Part shown: positions 25,154 to 32,014 of the stretch, one piece after another
Position numbering within the stretch: position 1 is the first letter of the stretch
Layout: each line of letters opens with the position of its first letter
Assembly (NCBI GenBank): GCA_017640665.1
Contig: JAEPQE010000003.1
Coordinates: 124,001-188,000, forward strand
Direction of reading: 5' to 3'
From: Balneolaceae bacterium
Lineage (GTDB): Bacteria > Bacteroidota > Rhodothermia > Balneolales > Balneolaceae
DNA: 64,000 bases
Notes under the pieces: model-generated
Told to the model about the DNA's origin: nothing
The model's database searches: none
Seen by the model: the letters and a program-made list of their open reading frames with translations, nothing else
Position numbers and translations under genes: made by a program

Positions 25154-25620
25154 AAAAAGCCAATCTAATTGTTTTTTTCACATTGCTTATGTGTTTTAAT
25201 TCTTGTTCCAATAAGGAAAAAGAAAATCTTATTTATATAACGTTCGATTCAAGCGTTGATCAAATTGAGTCTGATATAGTAATAAAATATAATGAAGTTG
25301 AAGTTGGTAGAATTATAGCAATTGGTACAGACTCAGTTAATCTAACGGCTAAAGCGAAGATAAAAGAAAATATATTTATTCCTTTTGGAACTATTTTTAT
25401 TATTTCGGAGAAAAATTTTTTTGACGACTACTATATCTATTTAGAACTAAGTGATGTAAGGATTCAAGAGGGAAGGCAAATTTATTTTAGTGGAAGAAAA
25501 CAACATACAGTTCTACAACGATCTATAAATAATATGGGAATAGATAGTGTTAAAAACTTTGATGATATTGAGTATATATGGAAAATTGATTCATTATTAA
25601 AATCCTTGGAATCACAATGA
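25150..25620 (+). CDS. Lipoprotein with an MCE/MlaD-like domain (putative immunity)
   Basis: Lipoprotein signal KKANLIVFFTLLMCFNSC with Cys19. Residues 29-105 (ITFDSSVDQIESDIVIKYNE, VEVGRIIAIGTDSVNL, KENIFIPFGTIFIIS) follow the MCE/MlaD pattern of a small beta-barrel seen in lipid-transfer proteins: shape 'V-G-I-x-I' then 'IP-GT-I'. A helix-rich tail follows. MCE proteins normally hexamerise for lipid transport; here a single domain follows a toxin remnant, so an immunity or decoy role is possible. The stop overlaps the next gene's start by four bases. Confidence 0.55.
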   Translation: MKKANLIVFFTLLMCFNSCSNKEKENLIYITFDSSVDQIESDIVIKYNEVEVGRIIAIGTDSVNLTAKAKIKENIFIPFGTIFIISEKNFFDDYYIYLELSDVRIQEGRQIYFSGRKQHTVLQRSINNMGIDSVKNFDDIEYIWKIDSLLKSLESQ

Positions 25621-26165
25621 TTGTTTCCAATCAATCCGAAATATTGGGGAAAAACTACTCAGTAATGGAAAACACTCTAATAAAAGAAATCGATAGGTAC
25701 CTTCAAGAAATTAAAGAATCAGGATTTTTCTACAAAGTTGGAATTGAGTTAGCAAATAATTTAAAAAAATTAAATCAAGATTTGGTGATTCAAAGTTACA
25801 ATATAGATGCTCCATATTTCAACTTAGAAATCGATGATACTCAAGATGAAGAATGGTTTCTATCTATAAATCTGGATCATAGAAGTATTGAGTTTAGGGG
25901 TAGGAATTTTGAGATTATTTCATTCTTTGATTTCAAAAACTTTGAAACTTATTATGAAATGATAATTAAATCTTTTTTTAAAGGAGCGTATAAGATAATA
26001 CCTCTTGTGAACGCAGATGACAAAATTGTTACTTATTCATTTAAGTGGGATGATATTCAGTTGAGGGAATTCAATCAGGAAAATGATAAAACAATATTTA
26101 ATCGCTCCTTAATATCTAACACCGATAAGGTTGAAAATGGGAAAAATCTAATTTTCCTTCGTTAA
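25617..26165 (+). CDS. Unrecognised cytoplasmic protein in a toxin-immunity cassette
   Basis: 182 residues, no signal peptide or membrane segment; mixed alpha/beta with SEILGKNYSVMENTLIKE at the start and FYKVGIELANNLKKLNQD after it. The ATG overlaps the stop of the MCE-like lipoprotein gene (ATGA), so it is cotranscribed. Could be a second immunity protein or a small effector accessory. Nothing in the sequence suggests an enzyme. Confidence 0.5.
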   Translation: MIVSNQSEILGKNYSVMENTLIKEIDRYLQEIKESGFFYKVGIELANNLKKLNQDLVIQSYNIDAPYFNLEIDDTQDEEWFLSINLDHRSIEFRGRNFEIISFFDFKNFETYYEMIIKSFFKGAYKIIPLVNADDKIVTYSFKWDDIQLREFNQENDKTIFNRSLISNTDKVENGKNLIFLR

Positions 26166-26167
26166 GT

Positions 26168-26705
26168 ACTTATCAGTACACGGCTAATAATCCGGTTAAC
26201 TTAACCTCGTTCCGAAGGTCCACCTTCGGAATGAAGTACTTCTTTTGGAATAACATCACTGGTCGGTTGGCCAGGGGCAATTATATCTACTGGTTATTTT
26301 GCACCTAAAGCAATGTTTGATAATATGCTTTGGTGGAGAGCTTTACCTAATGCTTGGGAAGGCCTTAAAAGCGCTGGCCAATTTTGGGCAAATGCGCCAA
26401 ATATGTCTGCTTACGAATTTGGTTATGGCTACGCAAATATGCAAACTCCGGCGGTTGTTGAAGCAGGGTTGATGGCTATTGGGTACAAGGGATATTCCGC
26501 AGGTTATTTGAAACCATCAAACTATCAAATATTAAGAAAACCATTAGTTTTTAGAGATGCTGGATTACGTACAGGGCTAGGTGAAACGACATTTAGACTG
26601 GCTGTTGGTAATAATCCAAGATTCTATCCAGCTACAACACCTCTAGGATTGAAAATAAGATTAAATTGGATTTACTTAAAGTGCCAGCTAGTTTTTAATG
26701 CTTCA
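26168..26705 (+). pseudogene. RHS core and pre-toxin remnants interrupted by REP elements
   Basis: 26168-26206 reads TYQYTANNPVNLT, the end of an RHS core, cut by a REP exactly before the expected DPTG. After the REP, a frame from about 26240 reads SFGITSLVGWPGAIIS, then the pre-toxin segment shared with 23582 (MLWWRALPNAWEGL) and a short unique end (LGETTFRLAVGNNPRFYP) that runs into the next REP at 26706. No immunity gene follows. The unit is non-functional. Confidence 0.65.
26205..26233 (+). repeat. REP-like hairpin (variant GAAGG) inside an RHS core remnant
   Basis: CCTCGTTCCGAAGG-TCCA-CCTTCGGAATG. It follows NNPVNLT without a gap, so it interrupts the core. AAGTACTT occurs just before the core remnant (26164) and just after the REP (26234); the meaning of this short direct repeat is unclear. 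Confidence 0.75.
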
Positions 26706-26757
26706 CCTCGTTCCGAAGGTCCACCTTCGGAATGGAGTCGGGAAGCTCCAGCTTCCA
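26706..26757 (+). repeat. REP double hairpin flanking the RAYT gene, left copy
   Basis: CCTCGTTCCGAAGG-TCCA-CCTTCGGAATGG followed by GGGAAGCTCCAGCTTCC. Its reverse complement design is mirrored at 27368 on the other side of the transposase gene, with the same second hairpin but a different, compensated first stem. Confidence 0.8.
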
Positions 26758-26819
26758 TTTATACACTAAAATTCATACGCTTCAAAAACTTTGTAAGGAA
26801 TGTACCGCTATAAGGTCTT

Positions 26820-27362
26820 ATGGATATGGGACGCAGCCGATTCAAATTCCAAGAAAACCATTATCCTTACTTTATTACAAGTTCTGTAATAAATGGAATC
26901 CCACTCTTTTCTGATCCTGAACTAGCAGATATAATCTTACAATCACTACAATTTATACAAGAGCAAAAAGGAGCGATTCTATATGGGTATGTAATCATGG
27001 AGAATCATATTCACGCAGTGTTAGAATCTGATGACATCTCAAGGGTTATTCAAAGCTTTAAATCCTATACTGCAAAAAAGATTATCCAGTCTCTAGAAGA
27101 ACGGGAAAGATTGTTACTACTCAAAAGACTACGGTTCAATAAGAAGAAACATAAAATACAAAGTGAGTATCAGGTTTGGCAGGAGGGGGTACATCCAAAA
27201 CAAATTGATAGTACAAAGAAAATGATCTCCTGTCTTGAGTATATCCATTATAATCCTGTTAAGGTTGGTTATATAGACGATCCGGTTCACTGGAGATATT
27301 CTTCAGCGAGAAAGTATCAGAATCTACCGGGTCTAATTGGGATTACAATTTTTGATGGGTAG
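26820..27362 (+). CDS. REP-associated tyrosine transposase (RAYT, Y1/IS200-like)
   Basis: 180 residues. Y1 transposase features: HxH metal site in VIMENHIHAVLES (about 59-71), the catalytic tyrosine probably in FKSYTAKKI (Tyr 83 or so), and the RAYT C-terminus EYIHYNPVKVGYIDDPVHW then RYSSARKY. RAYTs process single-stranded REP hairpins. The gene is bracketed by inverted REP double hairpins (26706 and 27368), as expected of a REPtron unit. The start is the ATG at 26820. Apparently intact. Two relics of other RAYTs occur at 27494 and 56801. Confidence 0.88.
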   Translation: MDMGRSRFKFQENHYPYFITSSVINGIPLFSDPELADIILQSLQFIQEQKGAILYGYVIMENHIHAVLESDDISRVIQSFKSYTAKKIIQSLEERERLLLLKRLRFNKKKHKIQSEYQVWQEGVHPKQIDSTKKMISCLEYIHYNPVKVGYIDDPVHWRYSSARKYQNLPGLIGITIFDG

Positions 27363-27367
27363 AGGTG

Positions 27368-27418
27368 GGGAAGCTGGAGCTTCCCGACTGCATTCCCAAG
27401 CAGGAGCTTGGGAACGAG
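27368..27418 (-). repeat. REP double hairpin flanking the RAYT gene, right copy
   Basis: Read on the minus strand: CTCGTTCCCAAGC-TCCT-GCTTGGGAATGCAG and then GGGAAGCTCCAGCTTCCC. Compared with the left copy the first stem changes from CCGAAGG to CCCAAGC on both arms, so pairing is kept while sequence differs. Confidence 0.8.
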
Positions 27419-27493
27419 ATAAAAAAGGTCATTGCGAGGAGGCAGGTTTTTAGGTGTGAGTAGGAACTATTCGAAATTAATTCGCATAAAGCC

Positions 27494-27634
27494 ATGAGTC
27501 AGAAATTGGAATATATACATTATAATCCTGTCAAAGCAGGCTTCGTAGACAAAGCAGAGCACTGGCGATGTTCCTCAGCCAGAAATTACTTAGGCATAGA
27601 TGGGATTATTCCAGTTACTTTGTTTGATGGATAG
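27494..27634 (+). pseudogene. RAYT C-terminal relic
   Basis: 46 codons: MSQKLEYIHYNPVKAGFVDK, AEHWRCSSARNYLGIDGIIP, VTLFDG. This is the conserved RAYT end; the catalytic HxH and tyrosine parts are gone. It follows the intact RAYT by 130 bases and is followed by its own REP variant (27645). The rest of the 27363-27845 gap holds these REPs and no gene. Confidence 0.75.
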
Positions 27635-27644
27635 TTGGTTATCT

Positions 27645-27692
27645 TGAGGCAGGGCCTCAGAGTTGCATTCCATAGCGGAGCTATGGAATGAG
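27645..27692 (-). repeat. REP double hairpin (variant ATAGC) beside the RAYT relic
   Basis: Plus-strand order: TGAGGC-AGG-GCCTCA (27645-27659), then CATTCCATAGC-GGA-GCTATGGAATG (27666-27690). It is the inverse of the element at 15087, with the same stem variant. Confidence 0.75.
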
Positions 27693-27845
27693 AAGAAAAC
27701 TGTAGAACAGTAAGACTCTGTCTTGGATTAAGGTTGAGGTTGGTGCCTGATTTTGAGAATCCAAATCTTCCCAATCTCTTAATGCCCCTCGGTGATTTAT
27801 TTCGTAGTTTTGGAGCCTAGAAATTAATCCATTCAAATAGAGTAC

Positions 27846-28829
27846 ATGTACCTTAATTCAATTATTGAAGCAACGGGGAATACCCCTTTAGTAAAACTTC
27901 AAAAAGTAAATGGCGGAGCGGCTGGAACCGTGCTGGCCAAAGTAGAATATTTCAATCCTGGCAACAGTATTAAAGATCGAATTGGAATTAAAATGATTGA
28001 AGATGCCGAAAAAGCAGGTTTAATTACTCCGGGAGGAACTATTATTGAAGGTACCTCAGGAAATACCGGAATGGGGCTGGCTCTGGCTGCTATCGCGAAA
28101 GGATATAAATGTGTATTCACCACTACCGACAAACAAAGTCAGTCTAAAGTAGATATTCTGAAAGCCGTTGGAGCAGAAGTAATTATTTGTCCAACAAACG
28201 TGGAGCCTGAAGACCCAAGAAGTTATTACTCGATGGCTAAGAGACTGAGTGAGGAAACTCCAAATTCTTATTACCCAAATCAGTACGACAATAAGAGCAA
28301 CTTACAGGCTCATTACGAAACAACCGGGCCTGAAATCTGGGAACAGACAGAAGGGAAGATCACTCATTATGTAGCTGGAATGGGAACCGGAGGAACCATC
28401 TCAGGAGTAGGGAAATATCTGAAAGAGCAAAATCCGGATGTAAAAGTGATTGGGATTGATTCCTATGGTTCGGTATACAAAAAGTATTTCGAAACCGGAG
28501 AGTTTGATAAGAACGAGATTAAGCCTTATATGACTGAAGGTATAGGTGAAGATATCATTCCCGGTACGATAGATTTCGAATTTATTGATGAAGTACTACA
28601 GGTTGGGGATAAAGATTCGGCACTTACCACACGTAGACTTGCCAAAGAAGAAGGCTTGTTTGTGGGCTGGTCTTGTGGAGCAGCAGTGGAAGGAGCCATC
28701 AAATACATGAAAGAAAATCCGCTTGGACCTGATGATATGATGGTGATTATACTACCAGATAGCGGAACCCGATATATTGGGAAAGTGTATAATGATGATT
28801 GGATGAAAGAGCACGGGTTTTTAGAATAA
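27846..28829 (+). CDS. Cystathionine beta-synthase/cysteine synthase catalytic protein
   Basis: PLP enzyme of 327 residues. Lys in NPGNSIKDRIG (about residue 44) is the PLP lysine, EGTSGNTGMGLALAA binds the substrate and phosphate, GMGTGGTISGVGKYLK is the phosphate loop, and ILPDSGTRYIGK closes the domain. Several stretches (MIEDAEKAGLITPGGTIIEG, PNSYYPNQYDN, SAL-TTRRLAKEEGL) are closer to cystathionine beta-synthase than to CysK, but the C-terminal CBS domains are absent. Makes cystathionine or cysteine from serine (or O-acetylserine) in sulfur metabolism. First gene after the RHS locus. Confidence 0.87.
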   Translation: MYLNSIIEATGNTPLVKLQKVNGGAAGTVLAKVEYFNPGNSIKDRIGIKMIEDAEKAGLITPGGTIIEGTSGNTGMGLALAAIAKGYKCVFTTTDKQSQSKVDILKAVGAEVIICPTNVEPEDPRSYYSMAKRLSEETPNSYYPNQYDNKSNLQAHYETTGPEIWEQTEGKITHYVAGMGTGGTISGVGKYLKEQNPDVKVIGIDSYGSVYKKYFETGEFDKNEIKPYMTEGIGEDIIPGTIDFEFIDEVLQVGDKDSALTTRRLAKEEGLFVGWSCGAAVEGAIKYMKENPLGPDDMMVIILPDSGTRYIGKVYNDDWMKEHGFLE

Positions 28830-28834
28830 TAACT

Positions 28835-28929
28835 GCCATTTCGAAGGAGTGAAGCGACTGAGAAATCTAAAGAGTGCATAAAAGAAAAATTTAGATTTCT
28901 CATCCCGAATTCTCGGGATTCGAAATGAC
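28835..28929. repeat. MITE-like inverted repeat
   Basis: GCCATTTCGAAGG...GAGAAATCTAAA pairs with TTTAGATTTCTC...TTCGAAATGAC at the far end. Non-coding, 95 bases, of the GTCATT...AATGAC kind found again at 57935 and 58559-58905. Confidence 0.7.
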
Positions 28930-28955
28930 AAATACAAAATAGTAGAAAAGAAATT

Positions 28956-29273
28956 ATGGCAAAGAACAATCAAACAGGAAATCCGGGAAAGATGGAAATC
29001 GAACTCCCGGAAACAGAAGCAAACGGTACCTATTCAAACTTAGTGATGATCACGCATTCACCTTCAGAATTCATTCTGGATTTTATAGCGGTGATGCCGG
29101 GTGTTCCTAAAGCAAAAGTAGCTAAGAGAATGATTTTAACTCCGGATCACGCAAAAAGACTGGCAACTGCTTTAAACGATAATGTGAAGCGTTTTGAAGA
29201 TGAGCATGGTGTTATTAATACCAGAGAGAAAGTTGAAATTCCTATGTATCGCGGACCACAGCCCGAAGCTTGA
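28956..29273 (+). CDS. DUF3467 protein
   Basis: 105 residues, cytoplasmic. MEIELPETEANGTYSNLVMI, THSPSEFILDFIAVMPGVPK and MILTPDHAKRLATALNDN are the hallmark of DUF3467, a small conserved family of unknown function in Bacteroidota and relatives. Full length for the family. It stands alone between the MITE-like repeat and the convergent lptG gene. Confidence 0.88.
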   Translation: MAKNNQTGNPGKMEIELPETEANGTYSNLVMITHSPSEFILDFIAVMPGVPKAKVAKRMILTPDHAKRLATALNDNVKRFEDEHGVINTREKVEIPMYRGPQPEA

Positions 29274-29274
29274 T

Positions 29275-30357
29275 TTACTTCCGGGCCTTAATTAATAGTC
29301 CGATTCCTATCAGGAAAAAGAATACATGGGGAAGTGTGGCTGCTAGTTCCGGAGAAATAGTACCGTGAGCTCCAAATGGCTCGGCGATTTTCATGAATGC
29401 CAGATACAAGAAGCTGGTAGCCAATCCTGCGGCAATATATAATCCTTTTCCTCCGCGCCTACGAACTGCTGCAACCGAAAATCCCACGATAATTACCACA
29501 ATAATAGACAGGGGATAAGCCAGTCTTCCGTAATAATGTACTTTTGGGATATTTACTCCCCCGGCACCGCTTCGTTCAATGGCGGCGATGTATTGTTTTG
29601 CTTCGGGATAAGTGAGTTGATAGACATCTGAAGTGGTTCGGGATAAATCCTGAGGAAGAATGGCTAAAGTGGTATCAACTCCGGCAAAGGATTGTTCCAC
29701 GTATCCGGTATCCGAGTAGGTACGTTCACGAACAGAGATCATTCGCCACTTTTCGGTGTCTTCTCTCCACGACATGTTGGTAGCTACGATCGTTTTTTTG
29801 AGGGTAAGGCTGTCAAAATAAGATAAACGAACCCGATAGGCGGTTTTTTGATCGTTGTCAAAATAGTTTATCTGGAGGATAGTATTTCCTGAAAGTTCAC
29901 GGTAGATATCGTTGCGATCTATGCGTTCATTTTTTTGTTTGATGTACTTATCCTCAAAAGAAATCCGGGTTTTGTTGGAGGTTGGGATAACGTAAGCATC
30001 CAGTACGCTAATCGTTGCAGCTGCAACAATTGCAAAAGCCAGGTAAGGAAATAACAAACGATATAAACTAACACCCGCAGCCTTCAAGGCGGTTATTTCG
30101 AGTCGTTCTGATAATTGTCCGGTAAGGAAAAGACAAGCAGAGAACACCGCTACCGGAATAACTAAACGAATCATTTCCGGGATATAATTGAGGTAGTAAT
30201 CTCCCCAGATTTCTGAGAACGTAGCACCACGATCTGTGAAGTCATCGCTGTTCTCTGAGAAATCGATCATGACGAAAATGAAAATCAGGATCAAAAGCAC
30301 AAAGAGAGTTATGCTGAGCAAACGGGTAAAAACGTATTTATCGAAATGCTTAATCAC
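29275..30357 (-). CDS. lptG: LptG, LPS export ABC transporter permease
   Basis: YjgP/YjgQ-family permease of 360 residues. One N-terminal helix region (about 13-33), then helices near 60-85 and 100-125, a periplasmic beta-rich domain (130-270: ILQINYFDNDQKTAYRVRLS), and three C-terminal helices (about 277-355). Extracts LPS from the inner membrane together with LptF and LptB. GTG start; its first 8 bases overlap the end of lptF, so the two permeases are coupled. The stop lies 1 base from the convergent DUF3467 gene. Confidence 0.87.
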   Translation of the reverse strand: MIKHFDKYVFTRLLSITLFVLLILIFIFVMIDFSENSDDFTDRGATFSEIWGDYYLNYIPEMIRLVIPVAVFSACLFLTGQLSERLEITALKAAGVSLYRLLFPYLAFAIVAAATISVLDAYVIPTSNKTRISFEDKYIKQKNERIDRNDIYRELSGNTILQINYFDNDQKTAYRVRLSYFDSLTLKKTIVATNMSWREDTEKWRMISVRERTYSDTGYVEQSFAGVDTTLAILPQDLSRTTSDVYQLTYPEAKQYIAAIERSGAGGVNIPKVHYYGRLAYPLSIIVVIIVGFSVAAVRRRGGKGLYIAAGLATSFLYLAFMKIAEPFGAHGTISPELAATLPHVFFFLIGIGLLIKARK

Positions 30358-31789
30358 TGTTTCTTTTCCAGAGTTTGGAAGGGGTTAGATCGGTAGTAAG
30401 ATGAATAATCAGAATTATCCCAATGATAGAAAAAACGATATTGAAGCTCCACATCCCCCAAAAGGGTGTAATAAACAAGCGATCGGCCAGTTTTTCCCCT
30501 TGAATGATGGAAATCCAGTAGACGGTTAAAATTACTGAGCTGATGATGGCTGCATATCCAAAATTTCCTCTTTTCGTCATAATCCCAATAGGTGCTCCTA
30601 ATAAGACAAAAACAATACAGGCAAATGGAATCGAGAATTTTTTATAGATCTCAACCAAAAACTTATTGACCCTTTTTAAGCGCCAGAGCATGTTAGAACT
30701 TACATTCTCAATCTTTGATTTATGTTCTTCCAAGCGAGTATTGCTTACTCCCATTAATCGCTTACGGTAAGAATTATCCTGTATTTGGTTTAAGATAAAT
30801 AGCGAAGTTGTGAGAGTTTCTTCTGTAGAGTCCACTTCTGAAAAATCGGTAAATACATTTCGGTTGAGCTCTTCGGGATTGGTGTTAAGGAGGGAGAGTG
30901 TGATATAACTGCTTGAATTGGTTGATGTTTCTGAATATTCCAGAATCTCTTGTTCCAGCGTATCCACTACCACGTTCATAGCCTGAATACTCATTGTACG
31001 GTCGCTACGGTTTCTGCGATTCGGATCTGAGCGGGAAAAAGCTAAATCGGATAAGTCAAAGGACAAACGATATTTCGAAAATAACGTCCGTTCCATATTG
31101 TCTTTAGAAGCCGATGCTGTTCGGTCGAGATAGCGTAGCATTTCCCCGTCTTCTAAAAACAGAGAGAGCCCCTGAGTTCCCTCGCTGCTTAGAAACCCGC
31201 GTTCTGCTTTAATATATGCCCGGTTTCTGGCACTGGTTGGGTTTTGAAAAAGGGTAATGTCATGCAGACTATCGGTCTCATTATCTATATGCTTCACTAA
31301 AAAAGTATAGCCCTCTATGCCATCGTAGAATACATTGGGTTGGAGTTCGAATCCAGGTTTTTTCAGACGAATATCGATAAAAAGAGAGCGGGCCTGATTG
31401 TTAGCCTCGGGTAGAACGCTGTTCGAGAACCAAACCAGAAATATGAACATAAATACCGATGCCAGAAGTACCGGACGGATAATGGATAAAGGGTTAACTC
31501 CCGACGAACGGAGGGCGGTTAACTCATTTAACTCAGAAAATTTTCCAAAAGCCATTAAAGTTGCCACCAATACAGCCATAGGTGCAGCTAATACCACCAT
31601 GTAGGCAAGGTTAGTGAGAACCAGTTCAATAATGACAGAAACAGGAATATCTTTTCCAATCAGTTTATCTACATGAAGAATCAGAAATTGCATGAGCAAT
31701 AAAAACATCAAAGTGAAAAAGCAGAAAAGAAAAGGCCCAACATGCCTTTTTAGCAGATCGAGTTGTATTTTATTTTTCCAGAAATTCAA
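30350..31789 (-). CDS. lptF: LptF, LPS export ABC transporter permease
   Basis: 479 residues, YjgP/YjgQ family, transcribed first of the pair. Transmembrane helices near 15-35, 58-85, 105-125 and three near the C-terminus (380-470), enclosing a large periplasmic domain. ELTALRSSGVNPLSIIRP is the cytoplasmic coupling motif that contacts LptB. The periplasmic domain is longer than in proteobacterial LptF (about 250 residues). Starts at TTG 31789; no better start is visible. No lptB or lptC gene is in the window. Confidence 0.87.
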   Translation of the reverse strand: MNFWKNKIQLDLLKRHVGPFLFCFFTLMFLLLMQFLILHVDKLIGKDIPVSVIIELVLTNLAYMVVLAAPMAVLVATLMAFGKFSELNELTALRSSGVNPLSIIRPVLLASVFMFIFLVWFSNSVLPEANNQARSLFIDIRLKKPGFELQPNVFYDGIEGYTFLVKHIDNETDSLHDITLFQNPTSARNRAYIKAERGFLSSEGTQGLSLFLEDGEMLRYLDRTASASKDNMERTLFSKYRLSFDLSDLAFSRSDPNRRNRSDRTMSIQAMNVVVDTLEQEILEYSETSTNSSSYITLSLLNTNPEELNRNVFTDFSEVDSTEETLTTSLFILNQIQDNSYRKRLMGVSNTRLEEHKSKIENVSSNMLWRLKRVNKFLVEIYKKFSIPFACIVFVLLGAPIGIMTKRGNFGYAAIISSVILTVYWISIIQGEKLADRLFITPFWGMWSFNIVFSIIGIILIIHLTTDLTPSKLWKRNSD

Positions 31790-32014
31790 TAGAGAAAATT
31801 AATCTGTTAGCTGTACACTAATACGAGTTGAAAACCGTATTTATTGAGTCCGGGGTGTACAATAATCCATGTTGATTTGGGTTCATTTCACTTTCAACAT
31901 ACTCAAATATATGGTATTATCGGTGCTCATTTGTACTAAATCTACCATCACAGAAAAACTGCCTATCGACCACAGCTACTAAAACATTCAAAAACCGAGA
32001 TTTACTAAGCTTCG

